From contig JADEZQ010000013.1 in NCBI GenBank assembly GCA_015206785.1, forward strand, positions 1 to 44,084: a DNA stretch of 44,084 nucleotides, given 5' to 3'. The notes beneath the pieces are model-generated. The model saw nothing but the letters and a program-made list of their open reading frames with translations. It ran no database searches and had not been told where the DNA came from. Made by a program: the position numbers and the translations under genes. This stretch comes from Quinella sp. 2Q5. Its GTDB lineage: Bacteria > Bacillota > Negativicutes > Selenomonadales > Selenomonadaceae. This document shows, piece after piece, positions 1 through 8,074 of this stretch (the first letter of the stretch is position 1; each line of letters starts with the position of its first letter).

Positions 1-3000
1 AAGCTTTCGTCCTCGTCCAAGGAACTTAAGGTTGCTTCACCGCCGCTCACGCTGACGTTGAGTTCCAAGCCCCCCGTTTTATAGACCGTAGTATCTGCTA
101 CGGTGACGGATTCGAGTCCGCTGTCGCCCGCGGCGACCAGTCCCGCCGTCTGCGTGATGCCCTCTGCCCCGCCGAGCAACGCGCCGCCCGTGCGCCTGTC
201 CGTGACGATAAAGCTGCTCTCGCCCGTGTCGACCAAGAAGGTCGCCCCCGACCGCACGGCATTTATACTTGCCGAAGCAAAGGCGGAATCTATGCTGACC
301 GTCGTCTCATCCACGTTAATCGTGTAGCCGTCTTCCCACGCGTCGCCGTTTGTTAAGGTGGTTAATGCAAAGCCGCCGCCGCTGATGGACGCCACTTCGC
401 CGTAGAGTTTGGTAGGATTGACCGTGCGGCTGAAGGTGTCAACCAAGAAACCTTCGTGCGGATAGTTACTGCTTATCGACGCGCCGCTAATCGACGAGGT
501 GCCTATCATGTTCACCCAGTCGCTAGTGCCCGAAACGAGACTGAGAGGCATGGCGGTTGTTTCGGAGGCAATCTTGGTGCCGCGGCGCAGTTGGTCGCCC
601 GAACCGTTGCGCAAGCCCGCCTTAGTGAAGGTGTAATTGGTGCCGTCGACGCGGAAAGAATTGCCGCCTTCGAGGCCTGAAATGGAGCCGCCGCCGCTTG
701 AGCCGTCGGTGAGGACAGTGACAGGTTGGTCGGAGTGAAGGACCTGGTCGCCCACGGTGATGGAGGCGATAGAGCTGTTGGCAGAGAGCGAGCCGTTATA
801 CAAAACGGCCTCAATGTCGGAGCCGAGCAAGCCCGATTCGCGCGCCGCGCCGTCGACAGTGACTTGGAAGGTGTCGTTGTTGGCGGCAGAGACCAAGAGC
901 GTGGAGGCGTTCGAGGCAATGGATACGTTAAGGAAGTTATCGGCGTTGGCAGTGAGGGTGGATTTGCGAGTGCCGTTTTCGATAAAAATTTCTTTGAGTG
1001 AGCCGCCGTCATTGTCGTTGGCGGTCAGCAGGTAAGAATCATCGCCGTTCTTTTCTACGCGACCGTAGGTGTTGGTGAAGTCGTCGGACATAAGTACGCC
1101 TGAATTGTTAGAGGCGGGGTAGAGAGTGATTTTGTCGTTGGAAACGAGAATGAGGTCGCCCCAGTTGGAGGCGTTGGTCATATCGGCGACGGAAACGGAG
1201 TTGTTGGCCAGGGAATAGGAAGAGGAGTTGGCAATCCACAGAGCGCAGTCGTTGGGTGGTGTGCCCTTCATGAAACCGCCGCCCGTGATGGAGTAGGAGG
1301 TGGAGTCGTAGGAAAATTGGTCGCCGGTATCGAGTGCGCGCAGAGTGACGTCAGTGCCGCTGATGTCAAGGGAAATGCCGTTGCCTGCAGTGACGGTGAA
1401 GGGGCGGTTGTTGAAGGTGAAAGAGGCAGTGGAGTTGGTATTGACGGAGAAGGTGGAGCCTGAGAGAGAGATGGTAACGGAGTCGGAGCTGTCGCCGAGT
1501 TTAAGAGTTCTGCCGCCCGAGCCGAGAGTGATGGATTGACCGGCGGTGGCAGTGAGTTTGCCGCTAAGCAGGGTGATATTTGACGCGCCGTTAATGGAGG
1601 GAGAGGAGGCGGTGGCGTCAATGGAGAAGAAGGCGGAATCGGAATCGGAGACAAGGAAGGTGGTATTGGGAGTGATGATGGTTACGCCGTCCGAAACGAG
1701 GGATTTATAAATGGAAGCGTTGCCTGCGGAAATGGAAATGGAATCAACGGCAGAGTGGAAATTGGCTGCGCCGCTGAGAGAGGATAGGGTGAAGTTGGAG
1801 CCGTTGGCGTCCAGTGAGGCGTAGAGGGAGGTGGGGTTATCGGTGTCGTTGAAGACCACGGCGTCGGATTTATTGGTTGAGCCGATTTCCAACAGACGGT
1901 TGTTGGGGGCAATGACGAGCGCGCCGTTGACGGAGGAATTGAGTGAGGCGAGATTGGCGGAAATGCCCGTGTTGCCCGAAGGTTGCCCGAAGTTGTAGAC
2001 GCGACGATTGGAGCCGGCGGACTCGAACAGCAGGTTGCCCGCGCTTAGCAAAGTGTAATTGGCAAGGCCTGAGGCAGTGGACAGTTGGAAAGATTCGTTC
2101 GTGTCGATATCGGAAATGATGACGTCTGAGGAAGAGAGAGAGGAAGCGCGAGCGATGTCGAAGTCGCCGTTATAGCCGGATACGGAATAGAGCCCCGCGC
2201 CGATAGATTGATTGGAATCGGAATGGAGGGAGCCGCTGATAAGGCTGACGGAGGCAGAAGAGAGAGAGAGCCCCGAAGAAGTGGTTGCATAGGTGAAGTC
2301 GGTGTTATCGCGGGAGGTGAAGGTGGTCGAATTGACGGTGATGGGTACGTCGGTCAGGTATTGATTAAGTTGAATGGAAAGGTTGTCTTCTATGGTGACG
2401 GCGGAGTATTTTAGGTTGCCGCTTTTGGAAGAATCGACGCCGCGCAGGGAGTAGGTGGTTATGCCGTCGGCGTCGGTGGCGCGCGTGAAACTGCCGTAGG
2501 ATTCGTCGGGGTCTTCGTTCACGTGGTCGAAGGTTTTGACGATGGCGAGAGAGTTTTTGTTGGTTAGTTTGCCGATAAGAGAATTGTTAATGGTGAGAGC
2601 CCCGTTAATCTCGTGAATTTCTTCGAGGAGCCAAGAGTTGTTAACGTCCAAGGCGTCGGAAGAAACTTCGCCGTCGGTAACCAGCCCGTCTTGGGTGTCC
2701 TGCGAGACGTTGCCGATAAGGATGTGCTCGGTGCCGCCCGAGTCGGTATATCTGGCGACAAGGAGAGTGCCGCCCATGGTGTAGCTCACGTCGTCGAGGG
2801 TGAATTTGTCGCCCTTGTCCAAGTCGGTAATGTAGAATTTGGAGGAGTCGTTGTTGTCGGCGATGAGAGTGATTGTGCCGCTGTCCAAAGTGAAGTTTTT
2901 GCCGCTGATGGAGGCGGTGTCGCCCGTGGAGACGTCGTGGATGTAGGTTTTGCCGTCCTTTACGGTCAAGTCCACGCTGGAATTGGAGTCTGCGACCGCG

Positions 3001-3806
3001 GCGGTCTTATAGGAAATAGCCCCCGCGCTGAATGTAATGGGACCGCCGTTAGTAATGGAGGTAGTGTCGCCGTAGTAGTTGTAGGAAGTTAAGTTGATGG
3101 AAGTAGAGCCGTCGGTGTTTTTGGTCACGGTGGAATCAATGGAGTAGAGGGCACCGTCACTAAATTGTGGTGTCCACGTGATACCACCCTCGCCGAGGGT
3201 AATGGTGTGGTTGGCATGCTGAAAGCTTTTTAACGAGCCGCTGATCAAGATAACGGGAGTATTGGTGGGATAGAGGTAGGCGGCACTTGAGCCTGAGGGA
3301 ACGTCAAGCTGCGGTGTGGTGCCGTCGGAGTTTATGGTTAAAGTGGCACCCCCGCCGTTGCTGATGGAGTAATCGGTATAGGTAGTGCCGTTGACGACGC
3401 GGAAGAAATCCTGCCCCGAATTTAAGGTAAGGGTATCGCCCGCGGAGATGTTGCGCGAGATTAGTCTTTGGTTGCTGATTTGCCCGTTGGTTCCTGCGGT
3501 CGCGGCGCGATAGAGGGTATCACCGTAAACGAATTTGAAAGCGGCCAAATCCATTATGCCTGAATTTGCGGAAATGGATACTGTGGCGTTACTCAAGTCG
3601 CTTGAGCCGGTCAAGGTAACACTGTTTGACGGGTTTATGTCTTGAGGGTCGCCGACGACGGAAGTAAGCGCGACCGTGGAGGTAACGGTGTAGGTTCTGA
3701 TGTTAGAGCTGTCCACTTGCACTTGGCACGTCCAAGTTCTGCCGCCGTTGCTGCTTGACCATGTGGGGGCAGCAAATCTTTGCAGGTCGAAGGTGAATTT
3801 GTTCAT
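1..3806 (-). CDS. Giant repetitive FDLQRFA-type protein, N-terminal 1,268 residues (3' end outside window)
   Basis: The minus-strand frame opens at an ATG at 3806 and stays open to the window edge; frame checks at 3100-3200, 2040-2100, 1200-1230 and 1-60 found no stop. An AAAGGAG Shine-Dalgarno lies about 13 nt upstream. The protein starts MNKFTFDLQRFA with no Sec or Tat signal. The rest is rich in Ser, Thr, Asn, Gly and Asp, very poor in Cys, and has degenerate repeats of the form G(D/N)xFxxDxxxYxxxxxG, for example GDKFTLDDVSYTM (near 2790), GDQFSYDSTSYSITGGG (near 1300) and GNSFRVDGTNYTF (near 650). This composition is typical of beta-rich surface or secreted proteins. Adhesin, matrix or S-layer-like roles are all possible and none is shown. 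It is preceded by the decarboxylase operon terminator. AAATTT runs, common elsewhere in the window, are almost absent here. Confidence 0.85.
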   Translation of the reverse strand, partial: MNKFTFDLQRFAAPTWSSSNGGRTWTCQVQVDSSNIRTYTVTSTVALTSVVGDPQDINPSNSVTLTGSSDLSNATVSISANSGIMDLAAFKFVYGDTLYRAATAGTNGQISNQRLISRNISAGDTLTLNSGQDFFRVVNGTTYTDYSISNGGGATLTINSDGTTPQLDVPSGSSAAYLYPTNTPVILISGSLKSFQHANHTITLGEGGITWTPQFSDGALYSIDSTVTKNTDGSTSINLTSYNYYGDTTSITNGGPITFSAGAISYKTAAVADSNSSVDLTVKDGKTYIHDVSTGDTASISGKNFTLDSGTITLIADNNDSSKFYITDLDKGDKFTLDDVSYTMGGTLLVARYTDSGGTEHILIGNVSQDTQDGLVTDGEVSSDALDVNNSWLLEEIHEINGALTINNSLIGKLTNKNSLAIVKTFDHVNEDPDESYGSFTRATDADGITTYSLRGVDSSKSGNLKYSAVTIEDNLSIQLNQYLTDVPITVNSTTFTSRDNTDFTYATTSSGLSLSSASVSLISGSLHSDSNQSIGAGLYSVSGYNGDFDIARASSLSSSDVIISDIDTNESFQLSTASGLANYTLLSAGNLLFESAGSNRRVYNFGQPSGNTGISANLASLNSSVNGALVIAPNNRLLEIGSTNKSDAVVFNDTDNPTSLYASLDANGSNFTLSSLSGAANFHSAVDSISISAGNASIYKSLVSDGVTIITPNTTFLVSDSDSAFFSIDATASSPSINGASNITLLSGKLTATAGQSITLGSGGRTLKLGDSSDSVTISLSGSTFSVNTNSTASFTFNNRPFTVTAGNGISLDISGTDVTLRALDTGDQFSYDSTSYSITGGGFMKGTPPNDCALWIANSSSYSLANNSVSVADMTNASNWGDLILVSNDKITLYPASNNSGVLMSDDFTNTYGRVEKNGDDSYLLTANDNDGGSLKEIFIENGTRKSTLTANADNFLNVSIASNASTLLVSAANNDTFQVTVDGAARESGLLGSDIEAVLYNGSLSANSSIASITVGDQVLHSDQPVTVLTDGSSGGGSISGLEGGNSFRVDGTNYTFTKAGLRNGSGDQLRRGTKIASETTAMPLSLVSGTSDWVNMIGTSSISGASISSNYPHEGFLVDTFSRTVNPTKLYGEVASISGGGFALTTLTNGDAWEDGYTINVDETTVSIDSAFASASINAVRSGATFLVDTGESSFIVTDRRTGGALLGGAEGITQTAGLVAAGDSGLESVTVADTTVYKTGGLELNVSVSGGEATLSSLDEDES

Positions 3807-3874
3807 GATTTATCTGAAGCTCCTTTCCGAGGTTGATGTCTTAAGTAATAAATCGAATGAACGGCATTAAGCCT

Positions 3875-3908
3875 TAAAAAATTAGGGATTAGAACTTTCC
3901 TAACCCCC
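3875..3908 (-). terminator. Intrinsic terminator downstream of the decarboxylase beta gene
   Basis: Read on the minus strand, a GGG(T)TTAG / CTAATCCC stem with a short loop is followed by TAATTTTTTAA. It lies between the oadB-like stop and the start of the giant repeat protein, so it should separate the two transcripts. I found no convincing promoter for the repeat protein in the remaining ~70 nt. Confidence 0.6.
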
Positions 3909-3940
3909 AATTCCCAATTCCCAATTCCTAATTCCCAATT
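3906..3940. repeat. Heptamer array CCCAATT x5, overlapping the oadB stop codon
   Basis: Five tandem 7-nt units, four CCCAATT and one CCTAATT, run up to and into the TAA stop at 3939-3941. In the sense of the gene this reads TAATTGGGAATTAGG and so on, so the stop codon supplies the first unit. The array also overlaps one arm of the terminator hairpin. Confidence 0.9.
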
Positions 3941-5072
3941 ATTTCAGCATGGCAAGCATGGTGCCCGCGGCCACCGCCGTCCCGATAACGCCCGCGACGT
4001 TGGGACCCATGGCGTGCATAAGCAGATAGTTGCCCGGCTTTGACTTCATGCCCACGAGCTGACTGACGCGCGCCGCCATAGGAACAGCCGACACGCCCGC
4101 CGAGCCGATAAGCGGATTAATCGCGCCGCCCGTGAATTTGCACATAATCTTGCCGAAAATCAAACCGCCCGCAGTGCCGCCCATAAACGCGACGAGCCCC
4201 AGCCCGATAATCAGCAGGGTGTCCGTGCGCAGGAATGATTCCGCGCTCATGGTCATGCCCGTGCCCGTGCCCAGGAAGATTGTAACGATGTTGATAAGTG
4301 CATTTTGCGCGGTATCGCTCAGGCGGTCGGTGACGCCCGATTCGCGGAAGAGATTTCCGAGCATAAGGCAACCGAGCAACGCGGCGATAGGCGGCAGAAG
4401 CAAGCTGATAAAAATCGTGGAGACAATCGGGAAAACCACGCGTTCAAATTTGGTGACTTGCCGCAGTTCCTTCATGACGATTTCGCGTTCAGCCTGCGTG
4501 GTCATCAGTTTCATAATCGGCGGCTGAATCAGCGGGACGAGCGACATATAAGAATAAGCCGCGACCGCGATAGCTCCGAGGAGGTGAGGAGCCAGTTTCG
4601 TCGACAGATAAATGGACGTGGGACCGTCCGCGCCGCCGATGATTCCGATAGCGGCCGCCTCGTGCACATTGAAGCCGACAAGCATAGCTCCGCCCAGCGC
4701 GACGAACACGCCAATCTGCGCGGCGGCACCCAAGAGCAAAGTCGACGGGCGGGCAAGCAACGGACTGAAGTCGGTCATTGCACCGATACCCAGGAAGATT
4801 AGCGGCGGGAAAATTTCATAGGTAATGCCGTAGTTAATCGCCTTCATAACGTTCATTTCCTCGCCGAAAAAGCCTGTGTTCGGGAAGTTGGCAAGGATAC
4901 AGCCGAAGGCAATGGGACCCAAGAGGAGCGGTTCAAATTCCTTGACGAATGCCATGTACAAGAGGAGCAAGCCGACAAGAATCATAATGCCGTTGCCCAT
5001 GGTGAAGGCCGAAAAGCCGCTGTCATTCCACACCGCCTGGAGCGACACGCTGAATGCATTTAAAGCTTCCAA
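3939..5072 (-). CDS. oadB: Na+-translocating decarboxylase beta subunit (OadB/GcdB/MmdB family)
   Basis: This 377-residue polytopic membrane protein is the sodium-channel subunit of biotin-dependent decarboxylase pumps (oxaloacetate, methylmalonyl-CoA or glutaconyl-CoA), which couple decarboxylation to Na+ export. It carries the family signatures GGADGPTSIYLSTKLAP in the middle and FLGTGTGMTMSAESFL in the C-terminal half, with many hydrophobic segments. The start is a TTG 9 nt after AAAGGAG. It follows the gamma-type subunit by 15 nt in one transcript. The carboxyltransferase (alpha) and biotin-carrier subunits are not in the window, so the substrate cannot be assigned; the symbol marks the family rather than oxaloacetate specificity. 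Confidence 0.9.
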   Translation of the reverse strand: MEALNAFSVSLQAVWNDSGFSAFTMGNGIMILVGLLLLYMAFVKEFEPLLLGPIAFGCILANFPNTGFFGEEMNVMKAINYGITYEIFPPLIFLGIGAMTDFSPLLARPSTLLLGAAAQIGVFVALGGAMLVGFNVHEAAAIGIIGGADGPTSIYLSTKLAPHLLGAIAVAAYSYMSLVPLIQPPIMKLMTTQAEREIVMKELRQVTKFERVVFPIVSTIFISLLLPPIAALLGCLMLGNLFRESGVTDRLSDTAQNALINIVTIFLGTGTGMTMSAESFLRTDTLLIIGLGLVAFMGGTAGGLIFGKIMCKFTGGAINPLIGSAGVSAVPMAARVSQLVGMKSKPGNYLLMHAMGPNVAGVIGTAVAAGTMLAMLK

Positions 5073-5087
5073 AAAATATCACTCCTT

Positions 5088-5453
5088 TTACTTGCGCGGG
5101 AAGTTGTTGAACTTGGCGGCGGCTCTCCACGGGGTGCCTTCGTGGTTGAGGATGTGGACGGCTTTGACTTGCCCCGCGAAACCGTAAGCCGCGATAGCCG
5201 CTGAAATTGCCGCGATGACTTCAGAGTTAATGCCCTCCTCGACGACGGGCGCGGGCGCGCTTGCCGCAGGTGCCGATTTGACTGCCACGAGCGGTTCATC
5301 TTCTTCGACTTCGGGCTTGGGTTTTTCCTTGGTCGGGTCGACGAAGTGAATCAGCTTGATTAGATAAATCAGCGACACCAGCACGAGGAAGACGACCGTC
5401 ATGTTTATCAGCATGATAATCAGCGGGTTGGTTGTTACCGGAGAATGTTCCAT
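5088..5453 (-). CDS. Sodium pump decarboxylase gamma/delta-type subunit (OadG family)
   Basis: A small protein (121 residues from the chosen start) with one N-terminal membrane helix (LIIMLINMTVVFLVLVSLIYL), an acidic/Ala-Pro linker and a conserved C-terminal segment ending WRAAAKFNNFPRK. The layout matches OadG or MmdD subunits, which anchor the carboxyltransferase to the membrane subunit. The ATG at 5453 is chosen because GAGG sits 10 nt upstream; an in-frame GTG at 5465 would overlap that site. It is the first gene of a two-gene operon with the beta subunit and has a near-consensus promoter. Confidence 0.8.
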   Translation of the reverse strand: MEHSPVTTNPLIIMLINMTVVFLVLVSLIYLIKLIHFVDPTKEKPKPEVEEDEPLVAVKSAPAASAPAPVVEEGINSEVIAAISAAIAAYGFAGQVKAVHILNHEGTPWRAAAKFNNFPRK

Positions 5454-5488
5454 GAACAAAATCACCTCGATTGATATTTGACGCGTTC

Positions 5489-5517
5489 ATTATAAAGCCT
5501 AGCGCATTAAAAATCAA
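5489..5517 (-). promoter_or_regulatory. Sigma-70-type promoter of the decarboxylase subunit operon
   Basis: On the minus strand TTGATT (5517-5512) and TATAAT (5494-5489) are separated by 17 nt, about 36 nt upstream of the gamma-subunit start. The rest of the 5454-5684 gap holds the ptsG terminator and heptamer repeats. Confidence 0.75.
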
Positions 5518-5534
5518 TTCAGCTTTTCAATTAG

Positions 5535-5564
5535 CAAAAAAAATCGCCCGTCTTATTGACGAGC
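5535..5564 (-). terminator. Intrinsic terminator downstream of ptsG
   Basis: On the minus strand GCTCGTC-AATAA-GACGGGC forms a 7-bp stem followed by GATTTTTTTT. It lies about 120 nt past the ptsG stop and just before the decarboxylase promoter, so it insulates the two units. Confidence 0.8.
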
Positions 5565-5620
5565 AGAACGGAAGAATATTTTCACTCAGAAATTTAGCTT
5601 TCAGCTGATTAGCGGTTAGG

Positions 5621-5648
5621 TTTTAAGTTTTAAGTTTTAAGTTTCAGG
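5621..5648. repeat. Second heptamer array, TTTTAAG x3 plus one degenerate unit
   Basis: Three perfect copies of TTTTAAG are followed by TTTCAGG in the same 7-nt phase. It sits six bases from the AATTCCT array in the same intergenic gap, so two arrays of different sequence share the same period. Confidence 0.85.
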
Positions 5649-5654
5649 TTTTTC

Positions 5655-5686
5655 AATTCCTAATTCCTAATTCCTAATTCCTAATT
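5655..5686. repeat. Heptamer array AATTCCT x4 plus AATT, overlapping the ptsG stop codon
   Basis: Four perfect AATTCCT units and a partial fifth run into the TAA stop of ptsG (5685-5687). In the gene's sense this reads TAATTAGGAATTAGG and so on. It is nearly the same motif, in the same position relative to the stop, as the array behind the decarboxylase beta gene. Confidence 0.9.
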
Positions 5687-7883
5687 AACCGAGGACTTCC
5701 AGCAGGTCGTCGGAGCCCGCCTTGACGTCGCCGGTCTTGAGCGGACGAACCGTGCCGTAAGCAGAAGAATTGGTAACGATGAGCGGAGTGGTAACGGGGT
5801 AGCCCGCCTTGTGAATCGCGTCGATGTCGAAGGTGACGAGCAAATCGCCGCGCTTGACTTCCTGACCGTCGGTGACGTGAACTTCAAAGTTCTCGCCGTT
5901 GAGTTTAACGGTGTCGATACCGATATGCATGAGCAGTTCCGCGCCGCCGGGCGTGACCATGCCGATAGCGTGCTTGGTCGGGAAGATAAGAGTAATTGTA
6001 CCGTCGCAGGGCGCAACGAGTTTTCCTTCGGTCGGCTCGACAGCCACACCGTCGCCCATGGCGCGCGAGGCAAATCCGTCGTCGGGTACTTCGTTCATTA
6101 ACATCATACGACCCGTGAGGTGTGCGCCGAAAGTTTCGTCGGGCATCTTGGGCTTCTCTTCTTCAGCCGCCGCAGAGCCGCCGCCGCCGCTTGCGCCTTC
6201 CAAAATCGAGCGGTCAATCTTGCCCGCGCGAATATCTTCGACGAATTCTTCAAAGTTAGCCTTGACGATAGTGACGGACGGACCGTAGATAACTTGGATA
6301 GCGTTGCCCTTAATGACGACGCCGCCCGCGCCCGTGGACTTCAAGATACCTTCGTTGACTTTGGAGCCGTCGACGAGGGTCAAGCGCAGACGCGTTGCGC
6401 AGCAGTCAATTTCGGTGACGTTATCCACGCCGCCGACACCCGTAAGAATCGTCGCAGATTTTTGCTGGTCAGGAGTGAGACTCGCAAGAGCCGCGGAACC
6501 TGCGCCGCCGCCTGCCACGCCGACACCCGTTGCTTTTTGATAATCGGCTTTGGACATCATCTTGATTTCTTCGTCGTCAGCCTCACGACCCGGCGTCTTC
6601 AAATCCCATTTCAGAATGAAAAACTTAAACGTGACGAAGTAGAGGACGGCGTAGACCGCGAAGACCGGCAACATCATCATCCAGTTGGTCTTGGCTTGCC
6701 CGGGCAGGACGCCGTAGAGGATAAAGTCAATCAAGCCGTCGGAGAAGGTGGTGCCCATTGCGATTCCGAGAATGTGGCACGTCGCGAAGGAAAGACCCGC
6801 GTAGAAAACGTGAATCATGAAAAGTTCTTTCGCGAGGAAAAGGAACGTGAATTCGATAGGCTCGGTGATACCCGTGAGGAATGAAGTTAAGCCGACCGAG
6901 AAGAGCAGGGAGCCCGCCGCTTTTTTCTTTTCGGGACGAGCGCAGGTGTACATGGCGAACGCCGCCGCAGGAAGACCCGCCATCATGAACGGGAACTTGC
7001 CCATGAGGAAGCGTGCCGCGTCAACCGAGAAATGCTCGGTGTTGGGCGAGGCAAGTTCTGCGAAGAAAATATTCTGCGCGCCCATGACGGTTTGTCCGTC
7101 GATAACCGCCGTGCCGCCGAGACCCGTCTGCCAGAACGGCAGATAGAAAATGTGGTGCAAGCCGAACGGAATCAGCGCACGTTCACAGCAACCGAAGAAG
7201 AATGTTCCGAAGTAGCCCGCCGCCTGAACGACGCCGCCGAGTGCGAAGATACCGTTTTGAATGAACGGCCAAACGAAATACATGATAACGCCCGTCACGA
7301 TGCCGAAAATCATACAAACAATCGGGACAAAGCGCGTGCCGCCGAAGAACGAGAACGCCGCCGGCAGTTGCATCTTGTAGTAACGGTTACAAAGTTCAGC
7401 CGCGACCAAACCCGTAACGATACCCGCGAAAACGCCCATTTGCAACGTGGTGATACCAAGCACGGACGTTATCGCACCTTCCTTGACGCTCTCATCAATC
7501 GAGCCGTCGGCATGAATCGAGCCGTCGAGTCCAAGGAAAACGTGAATCGTCGTGAGCATAACCAGATAAAAAATTGCTGCGCCAAGGACGGCGATACCTT
7601 TTTCTTTTTTCGCCATGCCCAAAGCAACCGCCAACGCGAAGATCAACGGCAGGTTGCCGAAGATTGCGCCGCCGACGTTTGACAAAATCAGCATGAAGCT
7701 GAACAGTCCGCCGCCGGGGTGAAGTACACTTTCCAGACCGTATGCCGCGATTGTCGTCGGGTTTGAGAACGACGCACCGATACCCAACAAGACGCCCGCG
7801 AACGGCAATACGGCAATCGGCAGGAACAGCGACTTACCGATCTGTTGCGCTACGGCAAATGCCGAAGAGCCTCCTTCACTCAT
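5685..7883 (-). CDS. ptsG: PTS glucose-type permease EIICBA
   Basis: This 732-residue protein imports and phosphorylates a hexose at the cytoplasmic membrane. The EIIC domain comes first; its RALIPFGLHHIFYLPF motif fits glucose permeases better than NagE. Next is EIIB with phosphorylatable Cys near residue 494 (EIDCCATRLRL). After an Ala/Gly/Glu linker comes EIIA of the glucose class with the active His near residue 650 (LLMHIGIDTV). The start is the ATG at 7883, 7 nt after AAGGAGG; an upstream in-frame start at 7907 lacks a ribosome site. The gene is monocistronic, with its own promoter, a ~140-nt leader containing a hairpin, and a downstream terminator. Glucose is the best guess; glucosamine or GlcNAc cannot be excluded. 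Confidence 0.92.
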   Translation of the reverse strand: MSEGGSSAFAVAQQIGKSLFLPIAVLPFAGVLLGIGASFSNPTTIAAYGLESVLHPGGGLFSFMLILSNVGGAIFGNLPLIFALAVALGMAKKEKGIAVLGAAIFYLVMLTTIHVFLGLDGSIHADGSIDESVKEGAITSVLGITTLQMGVFAGIVTGLVAAELCNRYYKMQLPAAFSFFGGTRFVPIVCMIFGIVTGVIMYFVWPFIQNGIFALGGVVQAAGYFGTFFFGCCERALIPFGLHHIFYLPFWQTGLGGTAVIDGQTVMGAQNIFFAELASPNTEHFSVDAARFLMGKFPFMMAGLPAAAFAMYTCARPEKKKAAGSLLFSVGLTSFLTGITEPIEFTFLFLAKELFMIHVFYAGLSFATCHILGIAMGTTFSDGLIDFILYGVLPGQAKTNWMMMLPVFAVYAVLYFVTFKFFILKWDLKTPGREADDEEIKMMSKADYQKATGVGVAGGGAGSAALASLTPDQQKSATILTGVGGVDNVTEIDCCATRLRLTLVDGSKVNEGILKSTGAGGVVIKGNAIQVIYGPSVTIVKANFEEFVEDIRAGKIDRSILEGASGGGGSAAAEEEKPKMPDETFGAHLTGRMMLMNEVPDDGFASRAMGDGVAVEPTEGKLVAPCDGTITLIFPTKHAIGMVTPGGAELLMHIGIDTVKLNGENFEVHVTDGQEVKRGDLLVTFDIDAIHKAGYPVTTPLIVTNSSAYGTVRPLKTGDVKAGSDDLLEVLG

Positions 7884-7983
7884 GTTATAACCTCCTTGCC
7901 AGTGCAAAAAATTACTCCCGATGAAACTTCTCCTTCCCGTTGTATTCTATTGGAGTCGGGATAAAACCGCCCCTTGCTCGCAA

Positions 7984-8015
7984 AAGGAGGACGCTTTCGC
8001 TGAAGCCTCCTCCTT
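7984..8015 (-). promoter_or_regulatory. Leader hairpin upstream of ptsG (terminator or attenuator)
   Basis: On the minus strand AAGGAGGA pairs perfectly with TCCTCCTT, and an inner GCTT/AAGC stem extends the helix; CCTTTTGCG follows. It lies 60-90 nt downstream of the stop of the NYN gene and 10-40 nt inside the predicted ptsG transcript. It could end the NYN transcript or act as an attenuator. The U-run is short (four), so terminator strength is uncertain. Confidence 0.5.
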
Positions 8016-8031
8016 GCAAGATATTTTCAAA

Positions 8032-8060
8032 ATCATACACGACGACGCGGCGTTTGTCTA
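8032..8060 (-). promoter_or_regulatory. Predicted ptsG promoter
   Basis: On the minus strand TAGACA (8060-8055) and TATGAT (8037-8032) are spaced by 17 nt, each one mismatch from consensus. Transcription from here gives a leader of about 140 nt ahead of ptsG. Confidence 0.6.
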
Positions 8061-8074
8061 CCGATTGGGGCAAG

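Noticed and set aside
103-3092. Several open frames on both strands inside 1-3806
   Set aside because: They lie opposite or out of frame with the one long minus-strand frame, lack ribosome sites and have low-complexity translations. The single long frame explains the region.
6422-6430. DnaA-box-like TTATCCACG
   Set aside because: Single imperfect match inside ptsG; no cluster, AT-rich unwinding element or dnaA nearby.
6120-7682. Plus-strand frames of 216-254 codons opposite ptsG
   Set aside because: They are mirror frames of a well-supported PTS gene and have no start signals or recognisable motifs.
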